From a bacterium UBP18_UBA7526 (GTDB lineage Bacteria > UBP18 > UBA7526): a stretch of 5,244 bases of DNA. Below are positions 1 through 5,244 of the stretch, one piece after another; the first letter of the stretch is position 1, and every line of letters starts with the position of its first letter. The notes below the pieces were generated by a model. It was not told the origin of the DNA and did no database searches. It saw only the letters and a list, made by a program, of their open reading frames with translations. A program made the position numbers and the translations under genes. Location of the stretch: assembly GCA_002478245.1 (NCBI GenBank), contig DLMW01000058.1, positions 10,433 through 15,676 on the forward strand, read 5' to 3'.

Positions 1-284
1 ACCTTTACCTGGGCAGAAGCGGTGCGATAATGATTAGCATCATCTTTGGTAAATTTACCAAGAGTGGCCTCCATAAAGATATGATTTCTGTCTATTACGG
101 TATAGGCTATAAAGTAGGGTTTATCCTTCTCCATCTTCAATTTTTTCATTGACCTACTCAATTCTGTCTCCATAGCCTTGAAGATAACCTGATCACTTTC
201 ATCTAATTCAGCAGCATAGATTACTCCCTGAATAAGGGTGGTAAGAATAAATAGGAGGATAAGGCTTTTAACCAATCTTTTCAT
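1..284 (-). CDS. Exported TldD/PmbA-like protein, 5' part only (runs off the window)
   Basis: Reading from the ATG at 284-282, 94 codons stay open to the window edge, so only the N-terminus is present. It starts with a clear Sec signal peptide: basic MKRLVKS, a hydrophobic stretch to about residue 23, and a likely cleavage near IYA-A or YAA-E. There is no lipobox Cys. The mature start (VIFKAMETELSRSMKKL, then KPYFIAY) matches the same region of the next gene upstream in transcription order (VFHAMDKEMKRSMKRL, KPYFIKY), so the two are paralogues. That segment is, from memory, typical of secreted TldD/PmbA-related proteins of about 550 residues. Its gene starts 32 bases after the paralogue's stop, which implies co-transcription. 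An AAAGGG at 296-291 lies 6 bases before the ATG and can serve as ribosome-binding site. Whether it keeps the catalytic HExxxH, or is a PmbA/TldE-like partner lacking it, cannot be told from this fragment. Confidence 0.82.
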   Translation of the reverse strand, partial: MKRLVKSLILLFILTTLIQGVIYAAELDESDQVIFKAMETELSRSMKKLKMEKDKPYFIAYTVIDRNHIFMEATLGKFTKDDANHYRTASAQVK

Positions 285-316
285 AACTTTCCCTTTCTTT
301 GTTGACTCTTACTTCT

Positions 317-2032
317 CTACTTTCCTACTATTAATGGCGAGGGCAAGAGAGGTGGCTTCTCCTTTTTGGTCGGCTCTTTCTGCAGTTCTAAGGAAGAGAT
401 AATGACTGAGGGAGAGATAGCAGAAATTGGCACCGAACCGGATTCTGCTCCGCAGTAGCCATTAGATATATGGGGCTTATCCCCAAAACAGACAATCCTG
501 TCCAGACTGACCAGTGGGGTGCCTCCAAATCTGGCGCCCCTCAACATCTCCTTTGAACCATCCAGATTCAGTTTGTGGATTACTAAAGGAACCTGAACAA
601 AGGATTGTATCCAAAACCTTCCAGTTATGGTTGCACCACCAGCAGTAGTGGTAATGATTATTCCATAAGGCTTATTCTGCTTCCTACATTCCTCAATTAG
701 TCTTTCTTCTAATTCTGACTCTTTCACGGTCTGAGAAGCCTCAACAATTAGATTGCCCTGCCTGGGGACCAGATCCCGATACCAGCCATATTCAATCTGT
801 AACCTGCCATGCCCATTAGACTTGTTAAACCCCTTTACCGGCATGCGGGACATTAAAAAGGTCTTCAATACTCCATCCTTGACCAGGGTTACTTCTTGCG
901 ATTTTACTCCTTCTTCATCACAGGGGTAATAGCCGGCTACTGGTTCCCCCCTATAATATGCTATGGCCGGATTATCATAGATGGAGACGAATTCTGGTAG
1001 TATTTTCTCTCCAATCTTATTCTTAAAGGTCTCGGCCTCCTCCTTTGATTTCTGGCGATGGCCTTCTATATGATGGCCAAATACCTCGTGGAAGAAGAGC
1101 CCGGCCGCATCACCCTTTATGAGGACCGGTCCAGAATAGGGCTCGATCACCCTTGCCTTTTTCATCTCCACCAGTTCCTGACACATCTCTTTCATCTTTG
1201 ATATCGTTACCTCATCAGGAGGAAGATCTTCTTCCTTCCATCCCGCAAAATCCCTATAATTCCTGATCTTCATCCCATCATCGGTCATGGTACTAACAGA
1301 GGGGGACAGCCAGTACCGGAGGGTGCCATAGCCTATCTTTGTCCCTTCTGAGGTCAGGAGGTATCTATTTCTTACTTCTACACTGAGATAGATATTCGCC
1401 TCATCTATTTCAGGGTAATCCTTAAATACTAGGGAATACTTCCTCAATCTATTTCTCCAATCATCCTTATTAATGTCCAAGGCTTTTCGCTCATCCTGAT
1501 AGGTCACAGGGGCTTCCTGGGAAAAATCGGCTATCTTCTCTTCCTCTACCTCTTTCTTTACCTTTTCCATCTTCTGAGAATATTCATTCACTGCCTGCTT
1601 GAAGGCCAGATCGGTATAAAGCCATAATGCATTGCGGATAGCCCTTTCCTCATTCTCCATAGGAAAGGGTATCTCGCGAATTTCTTCTCCATACTCAAAC
1701 CGAGAAGGATCATAGAATTTTTCTGCGGGATGTACTTTCTGATCAAAGGTATAATCTCCTATCCTTACCTCTACATGATAATATCTATTTTTAGTCTCAT
1801 TCTCATTCTTGATTACCCCATAATCACCTGAAAGATAATACCTTTCCACATCCTCTATGATGTACTTTATAAAGTAGGGCTTAGGTGAACCCTTTATTCT
1901 TAACCTCTTCATAGAGCGCTTCATCTCTTTATCCATGGCATGGAAAACAATATCTTCACTGGATACTAAGTAAGGGCTTGAAGTTAATAGCAGGATTAAA
2001 CCTAAAATGATAGATTGGATAAATTTTCTCAT
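317..2032 (-). CDS. Exported TldD/PmbA-family zinc metallopeptidase
   Basis: The protein has 571 residues from the chosen ATG. Residues 1-25 are a Sec signal peptide (MRKFIQS, then a run of I/L/G, then a likely cut near VSS-ED), so unlike cytoplasmic TldD this one should act outside the cytoplasm. Residues 26-165 are the N-terminal region shared with the downstream paralogue, ending in a Lys/Glu-rich, possibly coiled segment (about 153-167). The TldD core follows. It has the HExxxH zinc motif HEVFGH at 315-320, a DEEGV turn at about 372, a glycine-rich TTAGGATITGRF, and GYCGAESGSVPISAISPS near the C-terminus. C527 in that last segment aligns with the third zinc ligand of TldD. All expected metal ligands are present, so activity is likely; the substrate is unknown. 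The start at 2032 is preferred over an in-frame ATG six bases upstream (2038) because AAAGG (2044-2040) lies 7 bases before it but only 1 base before the other. The C-terminal tail is rich in Lys and Pro. Confidence 0.93.
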   Translation of the reverse strand: MRKFIQSIILGLILLLTSSPYLVSSEDIVFHAMDKEMKRSMKRLRIKGSPKPYFIKYIIEDVERYYLSGDYGVIKNENETKNRYYHVEVRIGDYTFDQKVHPAEKFYDPSRFEYGEEIREIPFPMENEERAIRNALWLYTDLAFKQAVNEYSQKMEKVKKEVEEEKIADFSQEAPVTYQDERKALDINKDDWRNRLRKYSLVFKDYPEIDEANIYLSVEVRNRYLLTSEGTKIGYGTLRYWLSPSVSTMTDDGMKIRNYRDFAGWKEEDLPPDEVTISKMKEMCQELVEMKKARVIEPYSGPVLIKGDAAGLFFHEVFGHHIEGHRQKSKEEAETFKNKIGEKILPEFVSIYDNPAIAYYRGEPVAGYYPCDEEGVKSQEVTLVKDGVLKTFLMSRMPVKGFNKSNGHGRLQIEYGWYRDLVPRQGNLIVEASQTVKESELEERLIEECRKQNKPYGIIITTTAGGATITGRFWIQSFVQVPLVIHKLNLDGSKEMLRGARFGGTPLVSLDRIVCFGDKPHISNGYCGAESGSVPISAISPSVIISSLELQKEPTKKEKPPLLPSPLIVGK

Positions 2033-2039
2033 AATCATA

Positions 2040-2044
2040 CCTTT
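2040..2044 (-). promoter_or_regulatory. Ribosome-binding site that decides the metallopeptidase start
   Basis: AAAGG on the minus strand lies 7 bases before the ATG at 2032-2030 and only 1 base before the alternative ATG at 2038-2036. The spacing favours the inner ATG. Confidence 0.6.
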
Positions 2045-2053
2045 ACTAGTTTA

Positions 2054-2067
2054 TCTGCGCAAGCAGA
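2054..2067 (-). other. Small perfect hairpin in the 5' leader of the metallopeptidase gene
   Basis: TCTGC and GCAGA pair perfectly around a four-base loop (TTGC in the transcript), 9 bases before the ribosome-binding site. A second, imperfect hairpin (three G-C pairs, one mismatch, three T-A pairs) lies just upstream in the transcript at 2091-2074. Neither is followed by a U run, so they do not look like intrinsic terminators. They could shape translation or mRNA processing between the small-protein gene and the metallopeptidase gene, or mean nothing. Confidence 0.35.
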
Positions 2068-2114
2068 GATTTCGGGCTTTTCAGAAACCCCTTTAGACAA
2101 TGAGGGAGAAGACC

Positions 2115-2462
2115 TCAGGGATTGGACTCGGGCTGGCTTTCCCACCAGGTGCGCCAGGCATCAGCATATCTGGCAATCCAATCCCGTGCTGCCTCTTCCC
2201 AGCCTACATCATAACCCCTCTCTCGGGATAGAAGATACTTATGCTTTTCAATCTCAGCCAATTGTTTCTCAGCATCCAGACGCATCTTCCTGCGATGCCA
2301 GCCTTGGGCAATGCGCCGTTCCCAGCTCTCAATCGCTAGCGCCAGACCCGGATCGCGCTTGAGTTCCAATCCCAGGAAATACTTGTGAACCAGGATGGCC
2401 CGCCGTTCAGAGAGGGGATACTTCTGAAGCAGGGGATGATTAAGAATCTCTTCCTGGCTCAT
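2115..2462 (-). CDS. Small hypothetical protein with an internally duplicated H-K-Y...D-G...A...W motif
   Basis: This 115-residue, charged and Trp-rich protein has no signal peptide or membrane segment, so it is probably cytoplasmic. Residues 26-55 and 74-103 are two copies of one motif: HKY[FL]L..E...D.G...A...W..R.A..W, 12 identities in 30 positions without gaps. The second copy (HKYLLSRERGYDVGWEEAA) resembles, from memory, the H-[RK]-[WY]-x-L-S-E-x-x-G-x-D-V-G signature at the end of DUF4032-type and some uncharacterised proteins. That link is unchecked and no function follows from it. The ATG lies inside the end of the deaminase gene as an ATGA overlap, with a strong AAAGGAGGAG site 8 bases upstream, so translation is coupled. 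GC is higher than in parts of the neighbouring genes: by hand count 158 of 300 bases at 2161-2460, against 63 of 180 at 1681-1860. This may reflect Arg/Ala/Trp content or a different origin. Confidence 0.82.
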   Translation of the reverse strand: MSQEEILNHPLLQKYPLSERRAILVHKYFLGLELKRDPGLALAIESWERRIAQGWHRRKMRLDAEKQLAEIEKHKYLLSRERGYDVGWEEAARDWIARYADAWRTWWESQPESNP

Positions 2463-3895
2463 CTATCCATCTCCTCCTTTCTTAGATAATCTACCCCAGT
2501 TCTCTTACTTGCTCTTTTCAACATCTCAGAAGCGATCTCATTTGCTTTCTCAATTACTTCCTCTTCATCTAAATTTAGTAATCTTCCCCCCTGGACTAAT
2601 ATTCTACCATTAACGATAGTGGTGTCAACGATGTGGCTATCTCCAGAGAAAAGAATTGCTCCTACGGGATCATGCATCCCGCCCGCGTAACCAATTTTTT
2701 TAGTATCTATTAAGGTGATATCTGCTGCCTTACCTACCTCTATGCTTCCTATGTCATCCCTTCCTAGGATTTCTGCACCTCCCCTGGTGGCCATCCATAA
2801 TACATCATCTATGGGCATGGACTCTATTCCCGACTTTATCCTATGGATGAGTAGGCATTGGCGAAGTTCTCCCAACATATCTGAAGAGTCATTGGAGGCG
2901 GAACCATCTACCGCCAATCCTACCCGAACCCCAGCATCGAGCATTCTCCTTACTGGTGCAATTCCCGAACCGAGCCTCAAATTTGATGTGGGGCAGTGAG
3001 CGATGCCCGTCTTGGTCTGGGACAATAACCTTATCTCCTCATCATTGAGATGAACCCCATGGGCGAACCAGACATCTGGCCCCAGGAAGCCCTGGCTCTC
3101 CATATAGGCCAAGGGCCGCATCTTGTGGGTTTTAAGGCAATACCCTTCTTCATCCCGGGTCTCGGCAATATGGGTGTGGCATCTCACCTTTCTCTCCCGG
3201 GCAAATCTTATGGTCTCTTTTAAAAGTTCCCCTGTTACTGAGAAAGGGGAACAGGGAGCCAGGGCGATTCTGAGCATAGAATACTTCTCTGGATCATGGT
3301 ATTTATTGATCAATCTTTCCGAGTCCTTTAATATCTCTTCCTCATCCTGAATGAGATCATCCGGAGGGAGACCACCCTTTGATCTCCCTAAGGACATACT
3401 TCCCCGGCAGGGATGGAAGCGAATCCCTATCTCTTGAGCAGCCTTTATCTCGTAATCGATTAAATCTCCTGGCTTATCCTTGGGAAAGATATAGAACTGG
3501 TCAACGGTAGTTGTGCATCCAGTTAGAAGCAATTCCCCCATTCCCACCTGAGCAGTCGAATAGACCCCTTCTGGGGTAATCTCCCTCCATATCTCATATA
3601 ATATCCTTATCCAGTCAAAGAGTTGGGCATCCTGAACTATAGGGATATTCCTATTCAATGTCTGGTAGAAGTGGTGATGGGTATTGATGAGGCCAGGAAG
3701 GGCGACTTTGTTGGTAGCATTAATAGTTCGGAGTTCGGAGTTCGGAGTTCGGAGATATTTTTTTTCTAAATCGAGAGTGGGACCGACATCCTTGATAACA
3801 TTGTCTTCAATGTAGATGGCGCCATGCTCAATGCGTGTTTTCTTATCATCCATAGTTGCAATCACTTTGACATTTTTAATCAATAACTTGCGCAA
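2459..3895 (-). CDS. Amidohydrolase, probable 8-oxoguanine deaminase
   Basis: This is a 478-residue metal-dependent deaminase of the ATZ/TRZ-like amidohydrolase group. It would hydrolytically remove the amino group of a purine or related ring; 8-oxoguanine to urate is the best guess. Visible features are LPGLINTHHHFYQTL with metal ligands H73 and H75, HTHIAET with H242 and E245, FAHGVHL with H279, and AVDGSASND with the catalytic, metal-binding D330. The segments NTHHHxYQTL, AQLFDWIRILYEIW, RGSMSLGRSKGGLPPD and TRGGAEILGRDDIG closely follow known 8-oxoguanine deaminases as I remember them. Hydroxydechloroatrazine-type or guanine deaminase remain alternatives. There is no signal peptide, so it is cytoplasmic. 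The start chosen is TTG at 3895, giving MRKLLIKNVKVIATMDD, because AAGGTGA lies 4 bases upstream. An earlier TTG at 3910 would swallow that site. Just before the HHH motif the frame runs through a (AGTTCGG)4 repeat that seems to have added about 10-14 residues. The stop overlaps the next gene's start. Confidence 0.92.
   Translation of the reverse strand: MRKLLIKNVKVIATMDDKKTRIEHGAIYIEDNVIKDVGPTLDLEKKYLRTPNSELRTINATNKVALPGLINTHHHFYQTLNRNIPIVQDAQLFDWIRILYEIWREITPEGVYSTAQVGMGELLLTGCTTTVDQFYIFPKDKPGDLIDYEIKAAQEIGIRFHPCRGSMSLGRSKGGLPPDDLIQDEEEILKDSERLINKYHDPEKYSMLRIALAPCSPFSVTGELLKETIRFARERKVRCHTHIAETRDEEGYCLKTHKMRPLAYMESQGFLGPDVWFAHGVHLNDEEIRLLSQTKTGIAHCPTSNLRLGSGIAPVRRMLDAGVRVGLAVDGSASNDSSDMLGELRQCLLIHRIKSGIESMPIDDVLWMATRGGAEILGRDDIGSIEVGKAADITLIDTKKIGYAGGMHDPVGAILFSGDSHIVDTTIVNGRILVQGGRLLNLDEEEVIEKANEIASEMLKRASKRTGVDYLRKEEMDR
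2471..2480 (-). promoter_or_regulatory. Strong ribosome-binding site for the small protein, inside the deaminase gene
   Basis: AAAGGAGGAG on the minus strand lies 8 bases before the ATG at 2462-2460. It is the best Shine-Dalgarno match in the window. Together with the ATGA overlap it supports the small protein being a real, translated gene. Confidence 0.75.
3725..3754. repeat. Heptanucleotide tandem repeat (AGTTCGG)4 plus AG, inside the deaminase gene
   Basis: Four perfect copies of AGTTCGG (CCGAACT on the coding strand) are followed by a partial fifth. The coding strand reads through them in three successive frames, giving LRTPNSELRT. One unit lost puts translation in a frame that stops at a TGA about 23 codons on. 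One unit gained gives a TAA almost at once. The 7-base unit is not a multiple of three, which is unusual inside an intact gene. Confidence 0.95.
3758..3765. repeat. Homopolymer T8 (A8 on the coding strand)
   Basis: Eight consecutive T residues lie three bases beyond the heptamer array and encode the Lys-Lys before Tyr in the deaminase. Runs of this length are prone to slippage, so this is a second potential frameshift point in the same segment. Confidence 0.85.
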
Positions 3896-3899
3896 TTTC

Positions 3900-3906
3900 T
3901 CACCTT
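3900..3906 (-). promoter_or_regulatory. Ribosome-binding site that decides the deaminase start
   Basis: AAGGTGA on the minus strand lies 4 bases before TTG at 3895-3893, a good spacing for the 3' part of the AAGGAGGTGA consensus. The site partly overlaps a weak inverted repeat (TTGCA/TGCAA at 3905-3909 and 3920-3924, 10-base loop) that could partly mask it. Confidence 0.6.
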
Positions 3907-3958
3907 GCAATCGCTAAAGTGCAAAATTTGACTTAAAGGTGTAAAACTAAAAATCATT

Positions 3959-5137
3959 TCACCTGATTAGCTTAACAAACCTTCTCTTTCCTACTTTGAG
4001 GATGGCTCCTTCTCTCACAATGAGTTCCTTCTCCGGATCAGTAACTCTTTCTCCATCTAAGGTAACCGCTCCCTGCTGGATGAGTCTCCTGGCCTCAGAG
4101 GAACTCTTGGCCATTTTAGATATGGTCAATAGTTTAACAATCCATACCTTCTTCTTAGAAATTTCCACTCTTGGTATCCTGCGAGGCAATCTCTTCTCTT
4201 TGAAGACCTCTTCAAACTCTTTAGCAGCTTCTTTAGCGGCCCTCTTGCCATGATACATTTCCACTATTCTTACCGCCAGATTCTTCTTTGCCTCCCTGGG
4301 GTGCAATCTCCCTTTCTTTAAATCCCCCTTCATCTTACTCAATGCTAAAGGAGAGATATCGGTCAATAACTGCCAGTATCTTAAGCATAACTCATCAGAG
4401 ATGGACATCAATTTACCGAATATCTCCTTGGGTGGTTCGCTTATGCCGATGTAGTTGCCATAGGTCTTGCTCATCTTCCTTGTCCCATCCGTTCCTTCTA
4501 AGAGGGGCATGGTAATCACCACCTGGGGCTTTTGGCCATACTCTTTCTGTAATGCCCGACCAACCAGCATGTTGAACTTCTGGTCCGTTCCCCCTATCTC
4601 AACATCTGCCCTCAAGACGATAGAGTCGTATCCTTGAATTAGGGGATAGAGGAACTCATGGATGGAGATGGGATGCTCTTTCCTATACCTCAAAGAGAAG
4701 TCATCCCTCTCAAGCATCCTCGCCACAGTATACTTTGAGGCTAAGTTGAATATATCCTGAGAGGTCAATCTAGCGAGCCAGGTGCTGTTAAAGACTACTT
4801 TTGTCTTCTTCCTATCCAGGATTTTGAAGACCTGCTCTTGATAGGTCCGGGCATTCTTCAGGACCTCTCTTCTGCTCAAGGGCTTTCTGGTCTCCATCCT
4901 TCCTGAGGGGTCTCCAATCCTGGCGGTAAAGTCCCCGATAACGAAGATGATCTTGTGGCCCAGGTCCTGAAACTGTTTCAGTTTCTGTAAGACAACCGTA
5001 TGGCCCAGATGGATGTCGGGGAGAGTAGGATCTGCCCCGAACTTTACCCTCAAAGGCCCCTTCTTTAGGCAATCCTTTAGCTCATCCTCAGTCAGTACCT
5101 CGACCGTCCCTCTCTCTATTACTTCTAAATCATTCAT
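3959..5137 (-). CDS. tyrS: Tyrosine--tRNA ligase
   Basis: This cytoplasmic class I aminoacyl-tRNA synthetase attaches tyrosine to tRNA-Tyr using ATP. The protein has 392 residues, normal for the bacterial TyrS subgroup of about 400. The Rossmann-fold core opens with KFGADPTLPDIHLGH, where HLGH at 43-46 is the HIGH-class motif. FVIGDFTARIGDPSGR and GGTDQKFN (182-189) contribute to substrate binding, and KMSKT at 221-225 is the KMSKS loop. A C-terminal S4 RNA-binding domain (about 334-392: KSSSEARRLIQQGAVTLDGERV) marks it as bacterial rather than archaeal. No truncation or missing motif is seen. The ATG at 5137 is chosen over a GTG at 5146, because AGGTGA (5148-5143) sits 5 bases before the ATG and overlaps the GTG. 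It is the first gene of the co-directional set; the deaminase starts 63 bases after its stop. Confidence 0.98.
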   Translation of the reverse strand: MNDLEVIERGTVEVLTEDELKDCLKKGPLRVKFGADPTLPDIHLGHTVVLQKLKQFQDLGHKIIFVIGDFTARIGDPSGRMETRKPLSRREVLKNARTYQEQVFKILDRKKTKVVFNSTWLARLTSQDIFNLASKYTVARMLERDDFSLRYRKEHPISIHEFLYPLIQGYDSIVLRADVEIGGTDQKFNMLVGRALQKEYGQKPQVVITMPLLEGTDGTRKMSKTYGNYIGISEPPKEIFGKLMSISDELCLRYWQLLTDISPLALSKMKGDLKKGRLHPREAKKNLAVRIVEMYHGKRAAKEAAKEFEEVFKEKRLPRRIPRVEISKKKVWIVKLLTISKMAKSSSEARRLIQQGAVTLDGERVTDPEKELIVREGAILKVGKRRFVKLIR

Positions 5138-5142
5138 TATCT

Positions 5143-5148
5143 TCACCT
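5143..5148 (-). promoter_or_regulatory. tyrS: Ribosome-binding site that decides the tyrS start
   Basis: AGGTGA on the minus strand is 5 bases before ATG 5137-5135. It includes the GTG at 5146 that would otherwise give a slightly longer protein, which argues against that GTG as the start. Confidence 0.65.
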
Positions 5149-5173
5149 AAGGGGGATATCCTCACAAATTTTT

Positions 5174-5202
5174 AGTTTAACATATTCTGCTTTCAAAAGC
5201 AA
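5174..5202 (-). promoter_or_regulatory. Possible sigma-70 type promoter upstream of tyrS
   Basis: On the minus strand TGTTAAACT (5182-5174) looks like an extended -10 (TGn plus TAAACT). TTGCTT (5202-5197) lies 17 bases upstream as a poor -35. An alternative pairing in the same region is TTGAAA (5196-5191), 17 bases, then AAAAAT (5173-5168). A perfect TTGACA at 5226-5221 has no good -10 at 16-18 bases. A short GCTTT/AAAGC inverted repeat covers 5189-5200. The bases beyond, up to the window edge at 5244, show no gene. The call rests on weak matches. Confidence 0.35.
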
Positions 5203-5244
5203 AGGAAATTTTCAATTTCGTGTCAAATCATTTAAGTAGGTAAC

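Noticed and set aside
2054..2091. Intrinsic terminator between the small protein and the metallopeptidase
   Set aside because: Hairpins are present, but no T run follows either stem in the direction of transcription and the stems are short or mismatched.
2015..2362. A 115-codon open frame on the plus strand, opposite the small protein gene
   Set aside because: It has no good ribosome-binding site, a low-complexity Ser/Pro/His-rich translation and no recognisable motif. The minus-strand gene over most of the same bases has a strong ribosome-binding site, an ATGA overlap and an internal motif repeat.
3725..3754. CRISPR-like array
   Set aside because: The units are 7 bases and directly adjacent with no spacers, inside a coding sequence. 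It is a simple tandem repeat.
3928..3956. Plus-strand promoter starting with TTGACT in the tyrS-deaminase gap
   Set aside because: The -10 at 17 bases is poor (AAATCA) and no plus-strand gene lies downstream.
2715..4515. Several plus-strand open frames of 75-94 codons (2715-2999, 3123-3350, 3996-4253, 4288-4515)
   Set aside because: All lie opposite the deaminase or TyrS coding sequence, give Ser/Leu-rich translations and show no domain or credible start signal.
4812..5072. An 86-codon minus-strand frame inside tyrS
   Set aside because: It is an out-of-frame shadow of the highly conserved TyrS catalytic region, with a Gly/Arg/Pro-rich translation and no family resemblance.
5221..5226. Perfect TTGACA -35 for tyrS
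   Set aside because: No TATAAT-like hexamer occurs at 16-18 bases downstream on the minus strand, so it was not used as the main promoter call.
5147..5244. T-box riboswitch leader of tyrS
   Set aside because: No T-box antiterminator consensus (AGGGTGGNACCGCG) or terminator is visible in the roughly 100 bases available. A longer leader cannot be judged because the window ends.

Overview
The window comes from a bacterial chromosome, or a contig of one, with moderate to low GC. The evidence for a bacterium is a bacterial-type tyrosyl-tRNA synthetase with a C-terminal S4 domain, Shine-Dalgarno sites of the AGGTGA/AAAGG type, Sec signal peptides and tightly packed co-directional genes. Nothing in the sequence fixes the phylum. 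An uncultured or metagenome-derived lineage is my guess only.

All recognisable genes lie on the minus strand, so transcription runs from high to low coordinates. In transcription order they are: tyrS (5137-3959); an amidohydrolase very like 8-oxoguanine deaminase (3895-2459); a small 115-residue protein with an internal duplication (2462-2115), joined to the deaminase by an ATGA stop/start overlap; an exported TldD/PmbA-type zinc metallopeptidase (2032-317); and the 5' part of a second exported TldD/PmbA-like paralogue (284 to the window edge). The spacers are 63, -4, 82 and 32 bases, with no convincing terminator between any pair. The simplest reading is one operon or two overlapping transcription units. 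A possible promoter lies upstream of tyrS, near the right edge.

The genes do not form one obvious pathway. TyrS charges tRNA-Tyr. The deaminase would act on an oxidised or amino-substituted purine or a related heterocycle. The two TldD-like proteins probably act outside the cytoplasm on an unknown peptide or protein. The points of most interest are: a (AGTTCGG)4 heptanucleotide repeat next to a T8 run inside the deaminase reading frame, where one unit gained or lost would truncate the enzyme; the pair of secreted TldD paralogues; and the duplicated-motif small protein coupled to the deaminase. The start codons of tyrS and the deaminase were moved inward from the longest open frames because the AGGTGA ribosome-binding sites lie inside those longer versions.

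No gene-free stretch exceeds 300 bases. No RNA gene, insertion sequence or CRISPR array was seen.
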